DNA of 64,000 nucleotides from Paenibacillus sp. FSL R5-0766 (GCF_037971845.1 NZ_CP150227.1:2480001-2544000), one strand, 5' to 3'. Positions 1 through 9,087 are shown, counted from the stretch's first letter. The notes: generated from the letters alone by a model not told the origin. Program-made: numbers and translations.

Positions 1-230
1 TCGTAGGTGTAGACGACATGCAAGTTGGCTTTATCGTAGATTCTGCCAATGATGTTATTGATATCAAGAGCAGTGCAATCGATAGCCCACCAGAAGTGGT
101 TGGTGGCGTCAAAGCAAGATACCTGCGAGGTGTTGCTAAATTGGAGGATTCACGCTTGTTGATTATGCTCAACCTAAACGAAGTATTAAATAAAAGCGAG
201 ATTGTACAGCTGGAAAGTGTTGAGGGCTAG
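1..230 (+). CDS. cheW: Chemotaxis coupling protein CheW (3' end only)
   Basis: This is the C-terminal part of a CheW protein; the start lies before the window. CheW is a cytoplasmic adaptor that couples chemoreceptors to the histidine kinase CheA. The visible ~75 residues include a VDSANDVIDI stretch, a VGGVKARYLRGVAKL segment and a terminal strand LLIMLNLNEVL, as expected at the end of the SH3-like CheW fold. The reading frame is open from base 3 and ends with TAG at 228-230. cheC follows 4 bases later, as in the Bacillus cheA-cheW-cheC-cheD-sigD order, so the genes are probably co-transcribed. Confidence 0.9.
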   Translation, partial: VGVDDMQVGFIVDSANDVIDIKSSAIDSPPEVVGGVKARYLRGVAKLEDSRLLIMLNLNEVLNKSEIVQLESVEG

Positions 231-234
231 TACC

Positions 235-861
235 GTGGAGATGTTCAACCGATTTGAGGTATTCCAGATGGATGTGCTCAAAGAGGTCGGTAACATTGGA
301 GCAGGCAACGCCGCAACGGCGTTGTCTCAACTCCTCAACAGACCGATTGACATGGGTGTACCTACAGTACAAATGCTCCCTTTTGAAGAAGTTGCCGAAA
401 AAGTGGGCGGAGATGAACGCATCGTGGTTACCGTGTTTCTTCGTGTAGAAGGCGAAGCACCGGGAAATCTTTTCTTTATGATGACACCAGAGGCTGCTAA
501 AATGTTGTTGAATAGACTTGCCGGGTTTGATCTGAAAGAAGGACTGGCTTTTACAGATATGGAACAATCAGCGCTTTCCGAGATTGGAAATATTTTGGCT
601 GGATCTTATCTTTCTTCTTTGGCAGATTTCACGAAGTTGTCTATGTATCCAACTGTTCCTGGACTTGCCATCGACATGGCAGGTGCCATTCTAAGTTATG
701 GCTTGCTGCAATTTGGCGAGATGGGTGACGCTGCATTGTTGATTGACACATCTTTCTTTGAAGGTGAAGATCAAGTTGAGGGTCAGTTTTTCCTCATTCC
801 GGATCCACCATCCTTTGCAAAGATATTTGAATCGCTAGGGGTGCCACTGAGCCATGATTGA
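235..861 (+). CDS. cheC: CheY-P phosphatase CheC
   Basis: CheC dephosphorylates CheY-P and is stimulated by CheD; it takes part in chemotactic adaptation in Firmicutes. The protein of ~208 residues shows both copies of the family's active-site helix: EVGNIGAGNAATAL near residues 14-27 and EIGNILAGSYL near 118-128. I place the start at GTG 235, about 8 bases after a GAGGG ribosome-binding site at 222-226; ATG 241 is the alternative. A longer open frame reaches back to 202 but overlaps cheW and has no ribosome-binding site. The end overlaps cheD by 8 bases, which suggests translational coupling to its partner. Confidence 0.93.
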   Translation: MEMFNRFEVFQMDVLKEVGNIGAGNAATALSQLLNRPIDMGVPTVQMLPFEEVAEKVGGDERIVVTVFLRVEGEAPGNLFFMMTPEAAKMLLNRLAGFDLKEGLAFTDMEQSALSEIGNILAGSYLSSLADFTKLSMYPTVPGLAIDMAGAILSYGLLQFGEMGDAALLIDTSFFEGEDQVEGQFFLIPDPPSFAKIFESLGVPLSHD

Positions 862-1351
862 GGACAAAAGCGTCGTTAAAGTCGGTATGGCGGATTTAAA
901 CATCGCTCATCTTCCTGGTGTAATCCGTACGACAGGCTTGGGCTCGTGTGTGGGATTAACAATGTATGACCCACATTTGAAGCTGGCTGGAATGGCGCAT
1001 GTCATGCTTCCTACTTCAGAGATCGCCCGTGAAGGGAAACTGAACACTGCGAAATATGCGGATACGGCGTTGCCTGAGCTTTTGGAAAAGATGATAAAAC
1101 TAGGCGCTTCTCACTCACGTATTGTGTCTAAAATGGCCGGGGGCTCTCAGATGTTTGCCTTTGCTGGCGCTGGAGATACAATGCGCATTGGACCAAGGAA
1201 TGCAGATTCTTGTCGAGAGTGGCTTCAAAAACTCAATATCCCTCTTCTAGCAGAAGATACGGGTGGGAATTATGGACGAACGATTGAGATGGACTGTGAA
1301 ACTGGACTTTTGACTATTCGAAGTGTACAAATGGGTGTAAAGGAACTATAA
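854..1351 (+). CDS. cheD: Chemoreceptor glutamine deamidase CheD
   Basis: CheD deamidates specific glutamines in methyl-accepting chemoreceptors and also binds CheC to increase CheY-P hydrolysis. The 165-residue protein has the expected TTGLGSCVGLTMYD segment carrying the catalytic Cys (about residue 31), followed by MAHVMLP carrying the catalytic His (about residue 48) and an MAGGSQMF segment. The length matches the family. It begins inside the end of cheC, the normal arrangement for this interacting pair. Confidence 0.95.
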   Translation: MIEDKSVVKVGMADLNIAHLPGVIRTTGLGSCVGLTMYDPHLKLAGMAHVMLPTSEIAREGKLNTAKYADTALPELLEKMIKLGASHSRIVSKMAGGSQMFAFAGAGDTMRIGPRNADSCREWLQKLNIPLLAEDTGGNYGRTIEMDCETGLLTIRSVQMGVKEL

Positions 1352-1355
1352 GACT

Positions 1356-1799
1356 ATGATAGGAAACTACCGCATTAATCTTGGAGCAGGCATCGTTGGG
1401 TTTATTCTTACTTTTTTTGTAGCATACAGCAGCAATGTGCTGATGACCAGTTTAATTCGCGGATTGATCGGATTCGTAGCCTGGTTTGTCCTTGCATATG
1501 GTTTACGCTGGGGATTGGGATTGCTGCTGAACCCTCAGATCGAGGGAAATGGGTATGGTTATGATTCACCAAATGCTCAAGATCAAAGAGGTTCACAGGT
1601 GGACATTAAAATCGAAGACGATGGACAAGAGCTGAATGATTTGCTCAAGAGTGGACAGAACGCTTCATCTGGGGACGATCTTCCGCCATCTGAGACGAAA
1701 GCTCCAACGGGATTCGCCCCTTTGGATCCGCCTAAACTTGTCCGGACCAAGGATCCGGAGGAATTGGCGCAGGCCGTTCGTCACCTGACAGACAAATAA
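1356..1799 (+). CDS. Unknown small membrane protein in the che/sigD operon
   Basis: I do not recognise this 147-residue protein. It starts at ATG 1356, about 11 bases after AAGGA, only 4 bases after cheD. The N-terminus has two hydrophobic stretches, roughly residues 8-28 and 32-58 (with GFILTFFVAY and GFVAWFVLAYGLRW), so it is probably a two-pass membrane protein. The rest is hydrophilic and acidic, ending with a positively charged PPKLVRTKDPEEL segment. It sits between cheD and sigD, where B. subtilis has no gene. The context suggests a motility-related role, but the sequence does not show one. Confidence 0.8.
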   Translation: MIGNYRINLGAGIVGFILTFFVAYSSNVLMTSLIRGLIGFVAWFVLAYGLRWGLGLLLNPQIEGNGYGYDSPNAQDQRGSQVDIKIEDDGQELNDLLKSGQNASSGDDLPPSETKAPTGFAPLDPPKLVRTKDPEELAQAVRHLTDK

Positions 1800-1814
1800 G
1801 GAGGGTGAAAGCAA

Positions 1815-2603
1815 TTGAACGAGCGTAAAGCTTCACATTTGAACCATTCTGATCTGTGGGAAAAGTGGAAAGAACATGGAGATCTTGAAGCCAAGAAAAC
1901 GTTGATTGAAAAGTATCTTCATATTGTAAATTATGTATCCGGTCGACTGGCTGTCGGTCTGCCTAAAAATGTTCCCAAGGATGACTTGGAGAGCAATGGC
2001 GTTATGGGGTTAATTGATGCATTGGAGAAGTTCGACTATGAACGTGGTCTGCAATTTGAAACTTATGCATCATGGAGGGTCCGCGGAGCCATTCTTGACG
2101 GTCTGCGTCAAGGTGATTGGGTTCCGCGTTCTGTGCGGGAGAAGGCCAAGCGAATTGAAGACGCCTACCAACAGCTGGAACAAAGTTATCTGAGGTCTGT
2201 TAGTGATGAGGAAATGAGCGAGTACCTGGACGTGTCCACTAAAGATTTTCAACATATGCTTCAGGAAGTGGCAGTCATGTCACTTTGCTCGTTGGAGGAC
2301 CCCATTCGTGAGGAAGAGTCTGAGACTCGTCTGTCCTTGATGGTGGATGAGAAAGCCAAAAATCCGGATTATAAAGTGAATGAGTTTTATTTGAAGGAAG
2401 CTTTGGTGCAAGGGCTTGACAAGTTGACGGTAAAAGAGAGAACGGTTGTTTCACTCTTGTATTACGAAGATCTTTCTCTTAGTGAAATTGCTGAGGTTAT
2501 GTCTCTTTCTCCGTCTCGTATATCCCAGTTACATTCCAAGGCAATATTACGATTACGCGGCACGTTGGACAAACAGAAAGATTTGTTGATGCGTAAAGAT
2601 TAA
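1815..2603 (+). CDS. sigD: Flagellar/motility sigma factor SigD (FliA/WhiG family)
   Basis: This alternative sigma factor directs RNA polymerase to late flagellar, chemotaxis and autolysin genes. The 262-residue protein carries region 2 (NYVSGRLAVGLPKN; GLIDALEKFDYERGLQFETYASWRVRGAILDGLR, about residues 40-95), the WVPRSVREKAKR segment typical of FliA proteins, region 3, and region 4 with a helix-turn-helix near the end (LSLSEIAEVMSLSPSRISQLHSKA). The start is TTG 1815 with an AAGGAGGG-like site about 10 bases upstream. Its position after cheC-cheD matches the B. subtilis operon. Confidence 0.95.
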   Translation: MNERKASHLNHSDLWEKWKEHGDLEAKKTLIEKYLHIVNYVSGRLAVGLPKNVPKDDLESNGVMGLIDALEKFDYERGLQFETYASWRVRGAILDGLRQGDWVPRSVREKAKRIEDAYQQLEQSYLRSVSDEEMSEYLDVSTKDFQHMLQEVAVMSLCSLEDPIREEESETRLSLMVDEKAKNPDYKVNEFYLKEALVQGLDKLTVKERTVVSLLYYEDLSLSEIAEVMSLSPSRISQLHSKAILRLRGTLDKQKDLLMRKD

Positions 2604-2665
2604 TAGAGAGAAGTAATATCATTGGAGTTTGGGGAGTGGAAAGTCTAAAAGGGGGAAGAATTGCG

Positions 2666-4075
2666 GTGACACAGCGGACTGCTTTGGAACAATGTTTAAA
2701 CATTGTTTTATCGGACGACAAATGCACAGCCTACCTTGAATTTTCCAAAGAGGAAGAAGGCTTTGCCTGCACGATCGATGAACTTGAACAATTTGTGGCA
2801 AACAAGAGCATCAAACAAGGTGTATCGCGAGAGGCATTATTACTTTTTGTGAACAACCCTGAAACCTATTTGAAAGAAAAATACAAAATTGCAGAAGGTA
2901 TCGCTCCCATCCAAGGAACAGATGGCTTCATCAAGGTTCTGGTTGGAATGGACGATACGAATGAACGACGACCACTGGAATCGGAAGATGGAACTGTCGA
3001 TTACAAAGAAGTGACCCGGTTAAACAATGTCCGTAGTGGTCAGATCATTGCAGAGCGGATCGCTCCTAGCGAGGGCATACCAGGCAGGGCAGTAACGGGT
3101 GAGGAAATTCCTTATCGTCCGGGAAAAGAAGCTCGGTTTAAAGTTGGGAAAAACGTTGTGATTAACCCGGATGGTTCTGCGATGTATGCTGCACTGGATG
3201 GGCTGGTTACCAAAACGGACGGTAACAAACTGAATGTGTTTCCGGTCTATGAAGTCAATGGTGACGTTGACTACAATAACGGTAATATCGACTTTGTAGG
3301 CACAGTTGTCATACGAGGCAATGTACTTACCGGATTTAAAGTCAAAGCAGCAGGTGACATTCGTGTCGTCGGAGGTGTCGAAGGAGCTGAACTGGAAGCA
3401 GGTGGCTCAATCGAAATTACCGGTGGTATTATTGGTTATAACAAAGGACTGGTACAAGCAGGCCATAATGTTAAATGTACTTTCATTCAAGAAGGTAACG
3501 TAGATGCAGGTGAAGATGTTCTGGTTTCCCAAAGTATTATGCATTCCAATATTCGTGCTGGTCATGGTGTCATCTGTGCGGGCACCAAAGGTCTAATCGT
3601 TGGTGGCTCCATCCAGGCTGGTCAGAACGTCTCAGCGCGTGTTGTAGGCAACAGCATGTCCACGGTCACTTCCATTGAAGTTGGTGTGCTACCAAAGCTG
3701 CGTAACGAACTCAATGATTTGCGCAAGGAAGTCAGAGAGCAGATGGATTCCTTGGATAAAACGAAGAAAGCTTTGACATTGCTGGATCAATTAGCTGCCG
3801 CTGGACAACTCACTCCAGATAAGATGTCGATGCGAATCAAGCTGAATGCTACGCAGAAATCTGCTCTTCGTATAAGTGAAGAAACGAAAATGCGTATCTT
3901 TGAAATTGAAAAGGCACTTGAAGATACAAGTAAGGCTCGTGTTGATATTCTGAAGATGATTTATGGAGGCTCTAAAATAGTTATCGGCAGATACACGAAA
4001 TTTATTAAAGATCCGGTGAGTCGAATTTCATTTTATTATCACGATGGTGATATTACGATGGTTCCATACGTTTAA
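2666..4075 (+). CDS. FapA family protein (DUF342, flagellar assembly protein A-like)
   Basis: The protein of ~469 residues belongs to the FapA/DUF342 family. The middle contains a repetitive glycine-rich beta-helix pattern (GTVVIRGNVLTGFKVKAAGD, then GGSIEITGGIIG, AGHNVKCTFIQEGNVDAGED and AGHGVICAGT). A charged coiled-coil segment (LRNELNDLRKEVREQMDSL) follows, then a short C-terminal domain. The biochemical role of the family is not well established; polymer- or surface-associated functions have been proposed. Two GTG starts are possible. GTG 2666 is about 10 bases after GGGGG, while GTG 2636 has GGGG almost touching it, so 2666 is preferred. It follows sigD, in a motility context. Confidence 0.85.
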   Translation: MTQRTALEQCLNIVLSDDKCTAYLEFSKEEEGFACTIDELEQFVANKSIKQGVSREALLLFVNNPETYLKEKYKIAEGIAPIQGTDGFIKVLVGMDDTNERRPLESEDGTVDYKEVTRLNNVRSGQIIAERIAPSEGIPGRAVTGEEIPYRPGKEARFKVGKNVVINPDGSAMYAALDGLVTKTDGNKLNVFPVYEVNGDVDYNNGNIDFVGTVVIRGNVLTGFKVKAAGDIRVVGGVEGAELEAGGSIEITGGIIGYNKGLVQAGHNVKCTFIQEGNVDAGEDVLVSQSIMHSNIRAGHGVICAGTKGLIVGGSIQAGQNVSARVVGNSMSTVTSIEVGVLPKLRNELNDLRKEVREQMDSLDKTKKALTLLDQLAAAGQLTPDKMSMRIKLNATQKSALRISEETKMRIFEIEKALEDTSKARVDILKMIYGGSKIVIGRYTKFIKDPVSRISFYYHDGDITMVPYV

Positions 4076-4127
4076 GTACAGCATTCAGGCACAGGAAGAA
4101 ATCCATTCGAAACCGTGAGGTGAGCGT

Positions 4128-4442
4128 ATGAGTTTCAAAGCAGTGGAGTTGCAGATTGCGGTACCACGAACAAGTGAAGCGGGACGTTATCAAAGTGAAG
4201 CCCAGCAGCGACCGATTACGGATCAGAATCTTTTGGCAGAGCAAACGTCGAAAGAAGCAAATGAAGCAAGGCAACGAAGTGAAGCAATGGACGAAACTTC
4301 ACAGACTTCGGTGCGTGATGGTCATAACCATGATGGGGATCAGCAGAGTGGTTCCGATGGACAGGAGTCTGCTCAGGCTCAAGAGACTGTCAAACCTGCA
4401 GAGCACCCGTACAAGGGAAAACACATAGATCTGTCTTTATAA
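4128..4442 (+). CDS. Small hydrophilic protein of unknown function
   Basis: This 104-residue protein starts at ATG 4128 behind GAGGTGAGC. It has no signal peptide or membrane segment. The middle is rich in Glu, Gln, Ser and Asp and looks disordered. The ends look more ordered: an N-terminal MSFKAVELQIAVPRTSEAG segment and a C-terminal HPYKGKHIDLSL tail. I infer that short proteins with a similar tail recur in this position in related Firmicutes, but no function is known to me. It lies between the FapA-like gene and the SwrB-like gene in the same direction. Confidence 0.75.
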   Translation: MSFKAVELQIAVPRTSEAGRYQSEAQQRPITDQNLLAEQTSKEANEARQRSEAMDETSQTSVRDGHNHDGDQQSGSDGQESAQAQETVKPAEHPYKGKHIDLSL

Positions 4443-4507
4443 TAAATGGTTGTTATGGACATGGAGTCTTGCGCACCGATGGTTGAATCAGAAGGAGAGA
4501 ACCCAAT

Positions 4508-5092
4508 TTGTCACCATGGATCATTATTGTCATATTAGGGGCCTGCGCCATCGCATACGCTTGTATTATGCCTCGGAAAAACAAGGTGCAAGAGCCTGGG
4601 CATCAACTGGTGCAGGAGATGGAATCTACGCTTGAACACTACATGACCGAGATCGAAAATGATAATGATGCTCTTATTCAACGTGTGGCTGAAATGAAGG
4701 GAGAAGCGACAGCAGCCGATCAACGTATGCAATTGCAACTTCAGGAATTACAGCAGCGGTTGGATCAGCTGGAACAGAGCAAAAAGAATGAACCTGTCGC
4801 ATCACCTGCTCCACACTCTGGTAATGTATCCGTACAATCTTCCGAAGGTTTGCAAGCACAAGCGCTCGTGAAAAGTGTACAAGCAGAGGCGGCCCAGCAG
4901 GCGTTGGAAGCAGACCAACAGACCAGTGAAGTCGAATCTTTGCCTGGGCGTGAATCGATTAAAGATCGATATGCAGAACTCTTTAATCTACATGCTGAAG
5001 GTAAGTCGATGGATGCCATATCCAAGCAGACAGGCATTCAGCGAGGTGAGGTACAGTTAATACTGCAACTGGCAGAACGGGAGGAAAGCTAA
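4508..5092 (+). CDS. SwrB-like protein (DUF6115 type)
   Basis: This 194-residue protein has one N-terminal membrane segment (WIIIVILGACAIAYACIM, about residues 3-20), a long coiled-coil and Gln/Glu-rich middle (residues 30-90), and a C-terminal helix-turn-helix-like end (LHAEGKSMDAISKQTGIQRG, then EVQLILQLAEREE). This layout and the place after sigD resemble B. subtilis SwrB, which promotes maturation of the flagellar type III export apparatus. Sequence similarity over the middle is not evident, so the equivalence is an inference. The start is TTG 4508, about 9 bases after GAAGGAGAG. Confidence 0.75.
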   Translation: MSPWIIIVILGACAIAYACIMPRKNKVQEPGHQLVQEMESTLEHYMTEIENDNDALIQRVAEMKGEATAADQRMQLQLQELQQRLDQLEQSKKNEPVASPAPHSGNVSVQSSEGLQAQALVKSVQAEAAQQALEADQQTSEVESLPGRESIKDRYAELFNLHAEGKSMDAISKQTGIQRGEVQLILQLAEREES

Positions 5093-5095
5093 GTC

Positions 5096-5722
5096 ATGGA
5101 CAAGCGATCCTTATGGATTGGTCTGGGGAGCGGCATGATTATTGGTGCGGTTTTGCTTCAACTGGCCACAGTTGGACAAAATGCATTGTCGGATAGTAAT
5201 CTGGACTCCGAGCAGACTGCCAATATAACCAAAGAAAAACTTGAAACAGCCGCAAAAAGCCTGGATATGAAGGTGGTCGGTTCTGAAGAGGAATTGTACA
5301 CAGAAGCGGAGTGGGTAGAGAAGAAAAAGCAGGAAAGCAGTGAGTTGCAAGGGGAAACAGCAACACCGCCTGAGACAGTAACCTCTACGGAAACACCCGC
5401 AGAGCCTGAGAAGCCACAAGAGCCTGCTGCAAGTGAAGGTGAAGGGCAAAAAGAGATAACTGAGCCGAAGACAACAGAACCTGTAACGCCGAGCAATCCG
5501 AAAGGCGCAACAGTATCATTCAAGGTACGTTCAGGCAATAGTCTGGCGATCGTTGCAGCAAACCTAAAAACCGCGGGAATCGTAGATGATGCTCAAGCGT
5601 TCATCAAGGCTGGCAAAGCTGAGCGAATCAATACGAAAATCCAAGTGGGCACCTATGCGCTTGAAAAAGGCGAAAGTTTCAAATCCATTATCGCAAAAAT
5701 TACGAAAGAACCGTCAAACTGA
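5096..5722 (+). CDS. Membrane-anchored MltG/YceG-like stub protein
   Basis: The 208-residue protein begins with a membrane anchor (LWIGLGSGMIIGAVLLQLATV, residues ~5-26). A Pro/Glu/Thr-rich linker rich in PAEPEKPQEP-type sequence follows (about 85-135). The end is a small domain, FKVRSGNSLAIVAANLKTAG to VGTYALEKGESFKSIIAKI, which resembles the LysM-like N-terminal module of the endolytic transglycosylase MltG. The catalytic MltG domain is absent, so it is probably not an enzyme. It may bind the cell wall or a partner. It starts 3 bases after the SwrB-like gene with AGGAAAG upstream, and a terminator overlaps its end. Confidence 0.75.
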   Translation: MDKRSLWIGLGSGMIIGAVLLQLATVGQNALSDSNLDSEQTANITKEKLETAAKSLDMKVVGSEEELYTEAEWVEKKKQESSELQGETATPPETVTSTETPAEPEKPQEPAASEGEGQKEITEPKTTEPVTPSNPKGATVSFKVRSGNSLAIVAANLKTAGIVDDAQAFIKAGKAERINTKIQVGTYALEKGESFKSIIAKITKEPSN

Positions 5723-5748
5723 GCATGCTCGGACAGGACGGTTTTTGC
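5709..5748 (+). terminator. Rho-independent terminator of the che/sigD operon
   Basis: AACCGTC (5709-5715) pairs with GACGGTT (5737-5743) and runs into a T stretch. The left arm lies in the last codons of the preceding gene. It separates the motility operon from rpsB. Confidence 0.75.
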
Positions 5749-5864
5749 GTATTAAACGGTGCATTTTCAAAGCTTGATAATAATTAGCGCCTGAGTTACA
5801 TATCAAGTTTAAAATGATTCGATACTAGCAAAAAACGAAAAGTAGATTTTAGCTTTAAAGACTG

Positions 5865-5893
5865 TTGCATCGGACAGTCAGTTATGATATATT
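5865..5893 (+). promoter_or_regulatory. SigA-type promoter for rpsB-tsf
   Basis: TTGCAT (5865-5870), a 17-base spacer and TATATT (5888-5893) lie about 125 bases before rpsB. The resulting leader of ~118 bases could carry autoregulation by S2, but I recognise no specific fold in it. Confidence 0.7.
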
Positions 5894-6018
5894 AGATAAC
5901 GGTGTTAAAACACACGCATGTGCTAATTTTGTTGAGGGTGCTTTCCTTATGGAGAGTCTTGGCGAAAAATGATGCCGGCGGAGGACACAATAAAAACCAT
6001 ATTAGGAGGTGTGTGAAG

Positions 6019-6717
6019 ATGGCAGTAATCTCCATGAAGCAGCTTCTCGAAGCTGGGGTACACTTCGGTCACCAGACTCGTCGTTGGAACCCAAAAATGG
6101 ATCGTTATATCTTCACTGAAAGAAACGGAATTTATATCATCGACTTGCAAAAGACGGTGAAAAAAGTCGAAGAGGCTTACAACTTCGTTAAAGGAATCGC
6201 AGGAGAGAATGGTAAAATTCTTTTCGTGGGTACTAAGAAACAAGCTCAAGATTCCGTTAAAGAAGAAGCTGAACGTGCTGGTCAATTCTACATTAACCAA
6301 CGCTGGCTTGGCGGTACCCTGACTAACTTCCAAACGATTCAAAAACGTATTGATCGTTTGAAACAGTTGGAAGCTTGGGAAGAAGACGGTACATTCGCTG
6401 TATTGCCTAAAAAAGAAGTTATCTTGCTTCGCAAAGAAAAAGATCGTCTGGAGAAATTCTTGGGCGGTATTAAAAATATGAAAGGCCTGCCAAGCGCCCT
6501 GTTCATCATCGATCCACGCAAAGAGCGTATCGCTGTTGCGGAAGCTCGCAAATTGGGTATCCCAATTGTAGGTATCGTTGATACTAACTGCGATCCGGAC
6601 GAGATCGATTATGTTATCCCAGGTAATGACGACGCGATCCGCGCTGTTAAATTGCTGACAGGTAAAATGGCTGACGCAGTAATCGAAGCTAACCAAGGCG
6701 AAGAAACTTCCGCTTAA
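6019..6717 (+). CDS. rpsB: 30S ribosomal protein S2
   Basis: S2 binds the small-subunit head-body junction and is needed for S1/mRNA docking. The 232-residue protein begins [27 protein letters not shown], the family signature, and contains [10 protein letters not shown] and the C-terminal [19 protein letters not shown] motif. The open frame extends upstream to 5902, but ATG 6019 has a strong AGGAGGTG site and matches the family start. It is followed by tsf, the near-universal pairing. Confidence 0.98.
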   Translation: MAVISMKQLLEAGVHFGHQTRRWNPKMDRYIFTERNGIYIIDLQKTVKKVEEAYNFVKGIAGENGKILFVGTKKQAQDSVKEEAERAGQFYINQRWLGGTLTNFQTIQKRIDRLKQLEAWEEDGTFAVLPKKEVILLRKEKDRLEKFLGGIKNMKGLPSALFIIDPRKERIAVAEARKLGIPIVGIVDTNCDPDEIDYVIPGNDDAIRAVKLLTGKMADAVIEANQGEETSA

Positions 6718-6747
6718 TAGATTCGAACATATGTTATAAACTAAATG

Positions 6748-6792
6748 AAAAGGGTGGTTGGCAGGTGGATAACCTCTCACTGCCCTTTTTTT
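6748..6792 (+). terminator. Terminator or attenuator between rpsB and tsf
   Basis: AAAAGGG (about 6748-6754) can pair with CCCTTTT, and inside it GGCAG pairs with CTGCC; a run of seven Ts follows. In this position it probably lets part of the transcripts through to set the S2 to EF-Ts ratio (inference). Confidence 0.6.
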
Positions 6793-6832
6793 AGAGTGTA
6801 CGTACAATACTTAATGTTGGAGGGAATTTATA

Positions 6833-7483
6833 ATGGCAGTTAATGCGAGTGCGGTAAAAGAACTTCGCGAAAGAACGGGCGCTGGTATGCTCGATTGCAA
6901 AAAAGCACTGGAAGAAGCAAACGGTGATGTAACAAAAGCAGCTGAATTGTTGCGTGAGAAAGGTCTTTCTGCTGCAGCAAGCAAAGCAGGCCGTGCAGCA
7001 ACTGAAGGCGTTGTAGAATCTTACATTCACGCTGGTGGACGTATTGGTGTCTTGGTTGAAGTTAACTGTGAAACTGACTTCGTTGGTAAAACGGATCAAT
7101 TTAAGGATTTCGTTAAAGATGTAGCTATGCAAATCGCTGCAGCTAATCCTAAATTCGTTACACGCGAAGAAGTTCCTGCAGATGAGCTGGAAAAAGAAAA
7201 AGAAATCCTGAAAGCTCAAGCTCTTAACGAAGGCAAACCAGAGAAAATCATTGAAAAAATGGTTGAAGGCCGTATCGGTAAATACTACGAAGAGTACTGC
7301 CTGCTGGAACAAACTTTTGTTAAAGATCCAGACAAAACGATCTCTCAATTGCTGAACGAAAAAATCAGCCAAATTGGGGAAAACATCTCCATCCGTCGTT
7401 TCGTTCGTTATGAACTGGGTGAAGGTCTTGAGAAAAAAGTAGACAACTTCGTAGAAGAAGTAATGTCCCAAGTAAACAAATAA
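6833..7483 (+). CDS. tsf: Elongation factor Ts
   Basis: EF-Ts is the nucleotide exchange factor that regenerates EF-Tu-GTP. The 216-residue protein starts [28 protein letters not shown] (UBA-like domain with the TGAGMMDCKKAL-type signature, residues 1-40), followed by the core motif [10 protein letters not shown] near residue 76. It is clearly shorter than the ~290-residue EF-Ts of B. subtilis and E. coli and looks like the compact form with one core subdomain reduced. The C-terminus is intact ([15 protein letters not shown]), so this is a natural short form and not a truncation. The ribosome-binding site is GGAGGG. Confidence 0.96.
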   Translation: MAVNASAVKELRERTGAGMLDCKKALEEANGDVTKAAELLREKGLSAAASKAGRAATEGVVESYIHAGGRIGVLVEVNCETDFVGKTDQFKDFVKDVAMQIAAANPKFVTREEVPADELEKEKEILKAQALNEGKPEKIIEKMVEGRIGKYYEEYCLLEQTFVKDPDKTISQLLNEKISQIGENISIRRFVRYELGEGLEKKVDNFVEEVMSQVNK

Positions 7484-7496
7484 GACGGTTTCTATA

Positions 7497-7592
7497 AACC
7501 GGCGAGCAAAATTGATTTTCGAAGATATAAGAATGATGAAACTTCGAAGCGTAAACTCCCTTATATCTCAGGAAAACAGTGCCTTACCGGTT
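7497..7592 (+). repeat. Stem-rich intergenic element between tsf and pyrH
   Basis: AACCGG (7497-7502) can pair with CCGGTT (7587-7592). Inside, AGATATAAG (7523-7531) pairs perfectly with CTTATATCT (7560-7568), and a CTTCGAAG palindrome sits in the loop. It does not code for protein. It may be a dispersed repeat or an RNA element; identity unknown. Confidence 0.4.
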
Positions 7593-7613
7593 AAACGTTT
7601 TTCCTAAAAGAGC

Positions 7614-7640
7614 GGAACACAACTGTGTTCCTTTCTTTTT
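7614..7640 (+). terminator. Rho-independent terminator after tsf
   Basis: GGAACAC (7614-7620) and GTGTTCC (7625-7631) form a 7-bp stem with an AACT loop, followed by TTTCTTTTT. Confidence 0.85.
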
Positions 7641-7715
7641 AAGCAGGAGGCCATGCGCGAGGAGTTTTGTTGGTTGAACACCAAGCGTGTTCAATTCAAA
7701 GTGGAGGGTGAATAA

Positions 7716-8443
<728 letters not shown>

Positions 8444-8444
<1 letters not shown>

Positions 8445-8998
8445 TGCCACAAGCGGTTAAACAACATGCCGAAGAGCGTATGGAAAAAGCTATTCAAGCA
8501 TTGCGTCGTGACTTGGCTACTTTGCGTGCAGGCCGTGCAACTCCAGCTCTTCTGGACCGAATCCAGGTAGAGTATTATGGAGCAATGACGCCATTGAATC
8601 AACTCGCTAATATCAGTACTCCGGATTCCCGTACACTGATGATTCAGCCTTGGGACAAATCCTCCATGGGTGACATCGAGCGTGCCATCATGAAATCGGA
8701 TCTGGGTCTTACTCCAGCCAATGATGGTAGCATGATTCGTTTGTCTATTCCGGCATTGACGGAAGAACGTAGAGCGGAACTTGTTAAGCTGACGAAGAAG
8801 TTCGGTGAAGAAGGTAAAGTAGCGATTCGTAACATTCGCCGTGACGCGAATGATGACATCAAGAAAATGGAAAAGTCAGATATTTCCGAGGATGAATCCC
8901 GGAGACATCAGGACGATATCCAAAAATCGACCGACAAATTTATTGCTGAAGTCGATAAGGTACTCGCTGCCAAAGAAAAAGAAATCATGGAAGTGTAA
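8444..8998 (+). CDS. frr: Ribosome recycling factor
   Basis: RRF, with EF-G, splits the post-termination ribosome. The 184-residue protein of the usual length has the L-shaped helical-bundle signature: [36 protein letters not shown] near residues 19-55 and a C-terminal long helix ([16 protein letters not shown]). It overlaps the pyrH stop by one base. Confidence 0.97.
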
Positions 8999-9045
8999 GA
9001 CAAGCGCAGCCCCTCCAATACGGTGGGGTTTTGTCTCTTTTTCCA
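8999..9045 (+). terminator. Terminator-like hairpin after frr
   Basis: GACAA (8999-9003) pairs with TTGTC (9031-9035), with an inner CCCC/GGGG stem, followed by TCTTTTTCC. It may only partly stop transcription into uppS. Confidence 0.65.
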
Positions 9046-9087
9046 AGCTTCAGATAAAGAAACTTCAGGGATTTTGGAGGAACAGGA

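Noticed and set aside
5947..6807. A 286-codon - strand open frame across rpsB.
   Set aside because: It mirrors the codon structure of rpsB and has no recognisable domain or start signal.
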